In this document: positions 47,031-55,201 of the stretch, one piece after another
Layout of the letters: each line of letters opens with the position of its first letter
How positions within the stretch are numbered: position 1 is the first letter of the stretch
Source: Boesenbergia rotunda
Taxonomy: Eukaryota > Streptophyta > Magnoliopsida > Zingiberales > Zingiberaceae
Direction of reading: 5' to 3'
Length of the DNA: 64,000 nucleotides
Assembly: GCA_024364735.1 (NCBI GenBank)
Contig: JAGFNQ010002317.1
Location: forward strand, 393,405-457,404
Program-made: the position numbers and the translations under genes
The notes under the pieces: generated by a model
Database searches by the model: none
Seen by the model: the letters and a program-made list of their open reading frames with translations, nothing else
What the model was told of the DNA's origin: nothing

Positions 47031-48105
47031 TCCAATTCTATCCATATAGGTCATCTAGTCACTAAGACTATGTAAGGAAGTCACAAAGACCATATCGGAG
47101 CATTCAACTCATACTTCAGGGAAAATGGTTCGTGCGACAGCAAGCACACTGAGCAATTAATGCTAAGAAAGTTGTTACACTTAACTTAGCTGCTCTATAA
47201 AACGAATCAGAGACATCAATAACTTGCCTTTACCCCAGATTAAATATTTACATCCATCTGAACATCTCTAATCCCTCATATGACATCTATGTCAAGAGCA
47301 TGTTTGTCATCTCAAATCAAGACTCTTATTCACAATCACATTTTTAAGTACTTAACAAAAAATGTAACTGGTCGACCAGTGAATAAGTATTACAGATGTA
47401 AACCAATTTTAATCTTCCTTTTCAGCTAGAATCTATTCATTCTAATCAGTTGCTTTCCTAGTTATGCTCCATAGACCGAATCATCCATAGTCAATAGGAC
47501 ACACACTAAAGTAGCAACCACTGATTAAAACTTCAAGTAGACAGCTAAATAGTCACTTAGGGTAAGATTGAGATTAACTGATAATCTCAAGGGTCTCACA
47601 TAGTAGAGAAGCAGGGATCCTTTCTCCTACTACCCTTATTGTCGCTACAGCACATGTGGTATGAATCACATGCTACGATGTTTTTCTCTCTACCAAAAAG
47701 AGTGCATGTTTTTCTCAAATATCTAACATCGTACAGATTTCGATCTAGACATACCTAACGTCTAATCCGAATTCAACTTATGAATTCCAATCTGGCTTTA
47801 AACAGGTTTAGTAAATGGTGGGTGCATTTACTTCGATCATTACATAAATGATCTCATCTTGATACAAAATCAAGGCGACCTCAACTTATGAGTATGTCTC
47901 TCTTCACAACTACATAAGCTGTCTCATAAGTAATGGTCTTACCTCTATTTATACTCAACAAATAGAGACGATTGTCCATGTGAGTGGACCAATCTCAGCC
48001 TGCCAACATGCTCATCGAGACTTTTTCAAATGTAACAAATACATTCACACTGAATAGATCATGACATTTCATTTATAAAAATGTAACAAATACATTTACA
48101 ATGTG
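47031..48105 (-). other. 3' untranslated region of the copia element
   Basis: About 1.1 kb between the pol stop codon and the polypurine tract. No open frame of note. Confidence 0.7.
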
Positions 48106-51100
48106 TTACATCTTGCGTAGTCCCAAAGACTTCACATGTTCATTAAATGACTCTTTAGTCAATGGCTTAGTAAAAGGATCTGCAAGCATTGCTCGGGTAG
48201 GGATGTACTCAAGAATTATCTTTTTCTTGTCAACAATATCCCTTACAAAATTGTATTTAATTTCTATATGCTTGCCTTTGCTGTGATATTTAGGATCCTT
48301 GGAAAAAGCTATAGCAGCTTGATTGTCACAACACAATGTAACAGGGCTCCCACTGTCCTCAACAATCTTCAGATGCTTTAGGAACCTTCTCAACCAGACA
48401 GCTTCTTGTACAGCCGCTGCACAAGCCACATACTCAGCCTCCATTGTCGACAGTGCTACACAAGCCTGTTTCTTGCTGTTCCATGAAATGGCACCTCCAT
48501 TCAGCATAAAAATATAGCCAGATGTGGATTTTCTGTCGTCAAGGTCCCCTGCCCAATCTGCATCTGCGTAGCCCTTCAAGCTCAACTTTGACCCTCGGAA
48601 GCAGAGACAATAATCTGTCGTTCCTTTGAGATATCTGAATATCCTTTTTACCGCTTTCCAGTGTCTCGATCCTGGGTTTGACTGGAAACGACTAACTAAG
48701 CCAACAGCATAGCTTATATCAGGGCGAGTACACAACATAGTGTACATCAAACTACCAATGGCACTAGCATATGGTCTTTTCTTCATCTCGGCTATCTCTT
48801 CAGGAGTCTTGGGAGACATACTTTTGCTCAAAACAACACCTTTCGCTGTAGGTGTTTGTTCAACGTTGCAATCAAACATATTGAAGTGTTGTAATATCTT
48901 AGTAATATAAGCTTCTTGGGACAAACCCAAAAGTCTTTTTGATCGATCACGAATGATCCGTACTCCTAAGATATACTCAGCTTCTCCCATGTCAATTATG
49001 TCAAATTGTGATGAAAGCCAAGACTTGACCTCAATCACAACTTTTAAGTCATTTCCAGCTATCAGCATATCATCAACATATAATGATAAAATGACCAACT
49101 TTCCTTTATCCTTTCTTAGGTAAACACAATGATCCTCATTGATCATTTCGAAACCATAAGATAAAATGACTTCATTGAATCTTATGTTCCATTGTCTTGA
49201 CGCTTGCTTTAGCCCATATATAGACTTTTTAAGTCTACATACTTTTTCCTCTTGGCCATTAGCAATATAACCTTCTGGTTGTGCCATATAGATTTCCTCG
49301 TCAAGATTACCATTAAGGAAAGCCGTTTTTACATCCATCTGATGTAATTCCAAGTCATAATGTGCTACTATAGCTAAAATGACACGTATTGACACAAACT
49401 TCACAACAGGGGAAAATATCTCTTCAAAATCAATACCCTCCATTTGGGTATATCCTTTTACAACCAGACGAGCTTTGTATTTATTAATCGATCCATTTGC
49501 CTTCCTCTTGATTTTGAGAATCCATTTATTCCCAATAGCCCTTCGGCCTGGAGGAAGATCGACTAAATCCCAAACCTGATTCTTTCTCATAGACTCCATT
49601 TCTTCATCCATTGCAATTCTCCATTTTTCTCTAACTGAGCATCTCAATGCTTCCTCAACCGTTCGAGGTTCTTCATCGTCAACTGGGAGAATCATTAATG
49701 CCTCATTTTCAATGTCAAACCTTCTCCGAGGAATAATCTTACGATTACTTCTTCGCAGGTTTGACTGTTGAGAAACTAATTCACTTATAGGCAATTCACT
49801 CCCACTAGGTTGACTAGATTCAGGCATTCCCTGAGATTCCTGATTTGTTAACGGAGGAACAGTATCCTCCTCCTCTATTGCAAATAGAGGAGTTGATTTA
49901 TCAACTTCACCTCTTGTTGGGAACTCAGTTTCGAGAAAAGTAGCATCTCTTGACTCAATTTCAGAGATGGTTCCATCTTGCTGCTCACCAATAAAAACAT
50001 AACCCTTAGAAGTATCAGAATATCTTACAAAGATACACTTCTTACCTCTGGGTCCTAATTTTCCATATTTGTGAGTCTTATCATGAATATAAGCAGCTGA
50101 CCCCCATGGTCTCAGATTACTCAAATCTGGTTTTCTGCCTGTCCAAAGTTCATATGGAGTAGATGGAACAGATTTAGAAGGCACCCGGTTAAGTATGTAG
50201 GTTGCAGCTAATAATGCATCTCCCCAATAGGAAATAGGCAAATTAGCTTGAGCCATCATCGACCTAACCATTTCAAGAAGAGTTCGATTTCTTCTTTCAG
50301 CAACTCCATTTTGCTGTGGAGTTCCAGGGATAGTTAACTGTCTAATAATCCCTTTCTCATTACATATTGTCTTGAACTGATCAGACAAGTATTCACCTCC
50401 ACGGTCAGTGCGTAAGGTTTTAACCTTACGTTCCAATTGATTCTCAACTTCGTTCAAATAACGATTAAAGCAATCTAATGCTTCAGATTTATGAGAAATC
50501 AAATACACATGACCAAAACGCGTGAAATCATCAATAAATGTAATGAAATATGAACTACCATTTCTAGCCTTCACGTTCATCGGACCACAAATATCCGAAT
50601 GAATCAATTGCAATGTTGAATCAGCCCTAATAGCCTTACCAAACGGTTTCCTAGTTGCTTTTCCAGCAAGACAGTGCTCACATATAGACAAGTCAACTTT
50701 AGCACGAGTGCCGAGCAGACCCTCTCTTGCTAATCTATTCATTCTTTCTTGTCCTATATGTCCCAATCTAGCGTGCCAAATTTCATCATTAACATCAGCA
50801 TCACTAGTAAGAGCAATGTTTGAAAAACAACCATTATTTCCACAATTAACATCAGGTTCTACATCAAGAACCATGAAACCGTTTGATATAAAACCATATC
50901 CAATTAACACAGAGTCAATTTTAAGTTCTACTCGACGACTGTAAAAATTCATACAATAACCCAATTCAAGAAGACAATTCACAGAAACAAGATTCCGTCG
51001 AATCTCAGGAGCATACAGGACATCATGCAGAAACAATGTACGCCCACCACGAAGGTTGAGTTTGCAAGTGCCAATTCCTTTGACTTCAATTCTTGCATTG

Positions 51101-51399
51101 TTTCCCACATATATCCACTTATTGCCAGCTGGTACACGACGGTACTCCACGTACGTAGCTCGATCACGAGCTACATGGTTCGTTGCTCCTGAATCTATAA
51201 TCCACAAAGGATAAGAATCAGCTAACAACACCGAACTAGCAACATAAAACTCATGAAAAGAAGACAAACATGGATTTACCTTTTTCGGCTCAATACACTC
51301 CCGAGCAAAATGGCCCTTCTTGCCACAGTTGTAGCAAGTAAGCTTACCCTTAGGTTTCTTTCCATTCTTCTTTCCTTTCTTCTTGATTGGGTCCTGCAC
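48106..51399 (-). CDS. Copia Pol polyprotein: protease, integrase, RT, RNase H
   Basis: 1,097 uninterrupted codons counted from a GTG; translation probably enters from gag, so the true N-terminus is not an initiation site here. In order: CCHC zinc knuckle CYNCGKKGHFAREC (residues 22-35); aspartic protease WIIDSGATNH (about 66-75); integrase with HARLGHIG, CEHCLAGK, DFTRF, a YFITFIDD core and GTPQQNGVAERRNRT (about 360); RT with LHQMDVKTAFLNG and the catalytic YVDDM (about 772); RNase H with DADWAGDLDDRKSTSGY (about 948) and STMEAEYVA. The integrase-before-RT order defines Ty1/copia. All catalytic motifs look intact. The frame opens near 51,435, one base out of phase with gag. Confidence 0.95.
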   Translation of the reverse strand: MQDPIKKKGKKNGKKPKGKLTCYNCGKKGHFARECIEPKKVNPCLSSFHEFYVASSVLLADSYPLWIIDSGATNHVARDRATYVEYRRVPAGNKWIYVGNNARIEVKGIGTCKLNLRGGRTLFLHDVLYAPEIRRNLVSVNCLLELGYCMNFYSRRVELKIDSVLIGYGFISNGFMVLDVEPDVNCGNNGCFSNIALTSDADVNDEIWHARLGHIGQERMNRLAREGLLGTRAKVDLSICEHCLAGKATRKPFGKAIRADSTLQLIHSDICGPMNVKARNGSSYFITFIDDFTRFGHVYLISHKSEALDCFNRYLNEVENQLERKVKTLRTDRGGEYLSDQFKTICNEKGIIRQLTIPGTPQQNGVAERRNRTLLEMVRSMMAQANLPISYWGDALLAATYILNRVPSKSVPSTPYELWTGRKPDLSNLRPWGSAAYIHDKTHKYGKLGPRGKKCIFVRYSDTSKGYVFIGEQQDGTISEIESRDATFLETEFPTRGEVDKSTPLFAIEEEDTVPPLTNQESQGMPESSQPSGSELPISELVSQQSNLRRSNRKIIPRRRFDIENEALMILPVDDEEPRTVEEALRCSVREKWRIAMDEEMESMRKNQVWDLVDLPPGRRAIGNKWILKIKRKANGSINKYKARLVVKGYTQMEGIDFEEIFSPVVKFVSIRVILAIVAHYDLELHQMDVKTAFLNGNLDEEIYMAQPEGYIANGQEEKVCRLKKSIYGLKQASRQWNIRFNEVILSYGFEMINEDHCVYLRKDKGKLVILSLYVDDMLIAGNDLKVVIEVKSWLSSQFDIIDMGEAEYILGVRIIRDRSKRLLGLSQEAYITKILQHFNMFDCNVEQTPTAKGVVLSKSMSPKTPEEIAEMKKRPYASAIGSLMYTMLCTRPDISYAVGLVSRFQSNPGSRHWKAVKRIFRYLKGTTDYCLCFRGSKLSLKGYADADWAGDLDDRKSTSGYIFMLNGGAISWNSKKQACVALSTMEAEYVACAAAVQEAVWLRRFLKHLKIVEDSGSPVTLCCDNQAAIAFSKDPKYHSKGKHIEIKYNFVRDIVDKKKIILEYIPTRAMLADPFTKPLTKESFNEHVKSLGLRKM

Positions 51400-51439
51400 A
51401 GGAGTAGCACCAGCTTCTTTTCCCTTCCTCTTTCCTTTC

Positions 51440-52114
51440 TTAAATCATTTTTTTCTTATTCTTGGATCCAGAACCTTCAGCTACAAAAGCTTGCTCAGAA
51501 ATCCTGGCGGATTCTATTCTCTCCGCCTCCAGTTCAATATGGCGTGAGACATCAATGAAAGTCCTGATACTCTCAATGTGAGTAAGGTTCTGCTTCATTG
51601 TTTCCCAAGAATCAGGAAGGGAACGAATAACTGCTTGAACCTGTTGTTCGTCGGTCAACTCATGACCAGCAGTCTTAAGCTCCCGAATCATATTACCCAT
51701 TTCTCTCAGATGTTGGGTCATCGTTACATTCGGGCGCTTTTTACAACTGTCAAATTTGATTGTCAGTTGACGAAGCTTGCTTACACTAACTCCACTGTAT
51801 CTCTCTTTCAGGGCAACCCAGACAGCATGAGCTGATGGTAGTGGCTCATACTCAAATACCAGGTCATCTACCATTGAACTAATCAATATCCCCTTTGCAG
51901 TGGAGTCCTTTTTCTTCCATGCCCTATAGGCATCAAGATCCAATCTGTACTGTGCAGTCGAACCAACAGCAGGTTCAACCATGAAATGATTTACAGCCTC
52001 CAGAACTTCTTGTTCCTCAAGAACATATTGTATCTTGAGATGCCATATCTTATAGTTGTCCCCATACAATTTTTCCCCTTTGTTCAATTCAGCTATGATG
52101 TTCTTGGTTGCCAT
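51440..52114 (-). CDS. Copia Gag (UBN2 type), 224 aa
   Basis: Capsid protein. Begins MATKNIIAELNKGEKL and has YKIWHLKIQYVLEEQ, LWVALKERYSG-like (VWVALKERYSGVSVSKL), VTMTQHLREMGNMIREL and VQAVIRSLPDSWETM, all typical of copia Gag. It ends in a lysine run (KNKKKMI) at a stop. The zinc knuckle lies in the following pol frame. In most copia elements gag and pol are one frame, so the one-base offset at about 51,434-51,446 is either a recent indel in or near an A7/T3 run or a frameshift site. Confidence 0.92.
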   Translation of the reverse strand: MATKNIIAELNKGEKLYGDNYKIWHLKIQYVLEEQEVLEAVNHFMVEPAVGSTAQYRLDLDAYRAWKKKDSTAKGILISSMVDDLVFEYEPLPSAHAVWVALKERYSGVSVSKLRQLTIKFDSCKKRPNVTMTQHLREMGNMIRELKTAGHELTDEQQVQAVIRSLPDSWETMKQNLTHIESIRTFIDVSRHIELEAERIESARISEQAFVAEGSGSKNKKKMI

Positions 52115-52497
52115 GATCTATCATAAATAAACATATTATTCATTAATTCAGTGTATATCATATGCACATAATTTTTGATTGACTCAATGTAAACTTGACT
52201 TGGATTTACGAAATCAAGTGATAACTACGTTTCCACTCATCATTCGCATAATCCAATCTAATTAACATTGATCAATTATATTACATACATCCCATTAAAC
52301 GAACTAATCATTTGTCTTAAATATGAACTAATCATATAAATGAACTAATCATTTGTCTTAAATATGAACTAATCATATAAATGAACTAATCATTGAATAT
52401 GAACTAATCATATAATGAACTAATCATTGACAAGACAGTTAACACATAACATAACTTTATTTAATAGGCTTAATAAGCAGGTACAAACAAACAGAAT
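52115..52497 (-). repeat. Spacer between the extra ORF and gag, with tandem repeats
   Basis: AT-rich spacer. At about 52,303-52,430 a unit of about 36 bp (AACTAATCATTTGTCTTAAATATG) is repeated about three times, with shorter derivatives. Confidence 0.7.
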
Positions 52498-53289
52498 TCA
52501 ACGAACTAGATAAGTTGACATCATTCCCATAATAAAAAATATTATGGCAGTGGCTATCACTCTCTCGTTCATTTCTAATTGGCCAATCTGATCAGGCTCG
52601 GGATCTTCCACAGATTCTATCGGTTCTTCCTCAAATATTTCAGGATCTTCCTCGATCATTTCTATATCGAGGTCTTCCTCAAATATTTCAGGGTTTTCCC
52701 CAGGTATTTCGAGATCGTCCTCGAACATTTCAGGATCGTCCTCGAACATTTCAGGATCGTCCTCGAACATTTCGGGATCTTCCTCTGGGTCCTCCTCAGA
52801 ATCTTCAATTGGATCCCACTCGATTTCCTCAGGATCCCCTTCGAATTCTTCAATCAGATCCATCTCTGGATCCTCTTCAAATTCTTCAGGATCTTCTTCC
52901 AGATCATCCTCAGAATCTTCCAGATCGTCCTCAGAATTTTCCAGATCCTCTTCCAGATCGTCTTCAGAATCTTCCAGGTCCTCTTCTGAAAAATTATGGC
53001 GAAGTAGTTCTCTACGCAACTCGGTATAAGAGATACGTCCTTCATAGCATCCCCAAATACCTCTTGCAGCTACTTCAGCACGCCTTGGCAATGAATTAAT
53101 CAATGCCCCGATCCGGTAGTTATCTAGAACTGGAAACTCTTCCTGTTCGAGTTTCCAAAATAGACGTTCAAGCCTTCCTATATGCCCTTGGATGCCTAGG
53201 TGTGGGAGGAAGTCAATCTCCTCTATCTGTTCCCTCAAATGATTCCGTCGCACATCTCGACGAGTCATTGTGGTAATAAATCTCGGCAT
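52498..53289 (-). CDS. Extra ORF upstream of gag: gag-like, acidic repeat, TM protein (263 aa)
   Basis: Sense-strand ORF between the 5' LTR and gag, of unrecognised family. Residues 1 to about 100 are basic to neutral and include GHIGRLERLFWKLEQEEF, NYRIGALINSLPRRAE and GRISYTELRRELLRH. This pattern resembles the C-terminal part of UBN2-type Gag, where the element's own gag has VQAVIRSLPDS. Residues about 100-240 are extremely acidic and repetitive (EDDLEDSE, then DPEMFED repeated every 21 bp at about 52,700-52,775). Residues about 241-258 (VIATAIIFFIMGMMSTYLV) form a predicted membrane segment with a short tail. No signal peptide is seen. Function is unknown; a role as membrane-anchored gag-like or envelope-like protein is speculation. 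Confidence 0.7.
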   Translation of the reverse strand: MPRFITTMTRRDVRRNHLREQIEEIDFLPHLGIQGHIGRLERLFWKLEQEEFPVLDNYRIGALINSLPRRAEVAARGIWGCYEGRISYTELRRELLRHNFSEEDLEDSEDDLEEDLENSEDDLEDSEDDLEEDPEEFEEDPEMDLIEEFEGDPEEIEWDPIEDSEEDPEEDPEMFEDDPEMFEDDPEMFEDDLEIPGENPEIFEEDLDIEMIEEDPEIFEEEPIESVEDPEPDQIGQLEMNERVIATAIIFFIMGMMSTYLVR

Positions 53290-53599
53290 CTGGAATTGAA
53301 ATACACAATGTCAGTACAAAACCGACAAATCAGTAACAAAACTGGTTCAATTCAATTCACAACACAAATAGATAAAGGCATATAAGTTTCCTTTTTGTTT
53401 GTAGCTACAATTAAGCCTATTTAGATTTAAGGTTCAATTTAATAATCAAATCATTCTGTTTAGTTCAGATTATTTGATCAAAATGGTTTGGTTAAACCAA
53501 CTAATGGTTTGAACCAAAACCGATTTGATCAACTTAATCCTTTTATACCAAACTAGAATCTAATTTAAATAAATTGAACCATTCTTAAACAAGTTACCG

Positions 53600-53720
53600 A
53601 ATAGCTCTTTTGGTTGGGCCTGTTTGCCTTCACCGGGAGGTCAAGGGATCGAACCTCTCTCGGGCAGCAGCGTGATAGCGGCATTTTGCAGGCAGAGTGG
53701 AATATTTTTCGGGTTTTTTT
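53600..53720 (+). mobile_element. tRNA-derived SINE-like sequence in the copia leader
   Basis: On the plus strand TAGCTCTTTTGGTTGGG (53602-53618) resembles the pol III A box/tRNA D arm, and GGATCGAACCTC (53647-53658) resembles the B box GGTTCGANNCC. They are about 30 bp apart, as in tRNA-derived SINEs. T runs follow at about 53,715. The 3' end and target duplication are not resolved. Confidence 0.5.
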
Positions 53721-54017
53721 TAATAATTAAAATCAACTTTCCTTTAAAAACCCGAAACCTAATCCCGCAGCCGCCGCCTCAACGCCAAAACCGCCTCTTC
53801 TTCTTCCCTCAGCCGATTCTTCTTCCCTCAGCCGTTTTTTTTTACCGTCACCAACGCCGGAGCGATTTGATCCTTCCGACGGCGACGGAGCGTAGCGCGC
53901 GTGATGCTATCGTCGGCCAGGGGATGAAAGAGCCGAGAGCTCAGGCGATTTCAAGCGATCAACAGCGCGATGTGTTCATCGCAAAGGTAAAAAAACAATT
54001 TTTCATGCTTTTACAAC

Positions 54018-54030
54018 TGCTCTGATACCA
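54018..54030 (-). other. tRNA-iMet primer binding site of the copia element
   Basis: The minus strand reads TGGTATCAGAGCA, one base from the 5' LTR edge, complementary to initiator tRNA-Met. Confidence 0.9.
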
Positions 54031-54031
54031 C

Positions 54032-54377
54032 TGTTGGTGTCTAAGCATGAAAATGAATTGCAAAAATTAAGATGTTATACTTACAGCGATTTCAACTTCT
54101 TGGTTCTTCTTCTCTTTTCTTCTTCTTCTGCTCGCTATCGTGAGAGCGTCACCGGACTGATCTCAAATCTCTTTCACAAGCCAAATCCCTCACCGATTGA
54201 AGCTCCTCTCCTTTCTCCTTTCGTCTGCCCCATGGATTGCAATATGGACGCCTTTATAGGGAAAAAACGAGCCATTTCTCTTCTACCTCCATTGATGGAG
54301 GTGTTCAATGCCATTGATTGTGAACGTTTCAACGTTCACAATCAAGACTTGTAACGCCTCGGCTTGTAACGCTAACA
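54032..54377 (-). repeat. 5' LTR of the copia element
   Basis: 346 bp, differing from the 3' LTR by eight transitions and no indels by eye. Confidence 0.95.
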
Positions 54378-54382
54378 ATTTT

Positions 54383-55201
54383 AATTAAATTATCAATAAA
54401 ATCAAAATATATAAAATTATTATGGTAAAAACTAACCATTAAAAATATTTTAGACGGTTCATGTTGAAATGAAATTTTCATTTGATTTTAATGGGAAATG
54501 AAATGTCTATTTATAAATGATGATTTCCACCTTAGATTATAGTGTAGCGAAAAGATGATTAATTATTTTTAGAATATTTATAATTTGATTTTTAATAAAT
54601 TTTATAATTTTTTTTTAAATTAAGTAAATAATCATCGGGTGTTAAGCTTCTGAACATGATCACTTCTCACTTAATGCCAAGGATGAATGAAAAATTTTGA
54701 TCAATCTGATGATTGCTCAGATTGAATATTTGATTAATATTTTTAAAAAAAATAAATGATGGTTACTTTTGATTTTTTTTTTCAAAGTTAATTAATAAAA
54801 AATAAAATATGATGATAAAAGATGATTCATTGAATCTAGATCCTCTCTCAATTTGTATTAGGAATAATAAATCATGAGAATTATTTGTTCGAAAATTATA
54901 ACTAATGCATGGTAGAGCACAATAAAAAAAAAAAATAGAAAAGCGAAATATAGATCTATGCTTCAAACGGAATCCACGTAACCTCGTAACTCTACATTCC
55001 TGATTTGTATTTGTGCTATTTTAATTACCAGGACGGAGAAAAATAGGAATAAATAAATAAATAAAAAGAATATATATATACTAGCAAGCGCCGCTCTGGT
55101 ATTATCTCCTCCGTTCCATTCCATCCCACTCCTGCCGCCTCCCTGCCGGTTGCTCCCGATCTGCCAATCGCCAACGGGACGGAGGAGCAGAGGCAGAAGG
55201 C
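54383..55201. other. AT-rich flank and 5' region of the Toc64-like gene
   Basis: AT-rich repeat remnant to about 55,080. A TATATATATA run at 55,070-55,080 lies 120 bp before the start codon and could serve as a TATA region. A GC-rich leader follows. Confidence 0.5.

Larger units (their letters stand above)
53290..54031 (-). other. Leader of the copia element
   Basis: 742 bp between the 5' LTR and the extra ORF. It holds the primer site at its LTR edge, a GC-rich stretch (53,750-53,960) and a tRNA-like SINE-type sequence at 53,600-53,720. Confidence 0.7.
46674..54377 (-). mobile_element. Full-length Ty1/copia retrotransposon, 7.7 kb, TSD ATTTT
   Basis: Two 346-bp LTRs (46674-47019 and 54032-54377), both TGTTGGTGTC...GCTAACA, are flanked by ATTTT at 46669-46673 and 54378-54382. 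The minus strand is the coding strand. Order from the 5' LTR: primer site, long leader, an extra 263-codon ORF, gag, pol, 3' region, polypurine tract. By eye the LTRs differ at about 8 of 346 positions, all transitions. At an assumed 1.3e-8 substitutions per site per year this is roughly 0.9 million years. Gag and pol are in different frames, offset by one base. Confidence 0.95.

Noticed and set aside
52579..52989. Plus-strand ORF rich in Phe/Arg opposite the acidic repeat
   Set aside because: It is the antisense shadow of the GA-rich repeats in the extra copia ORF.
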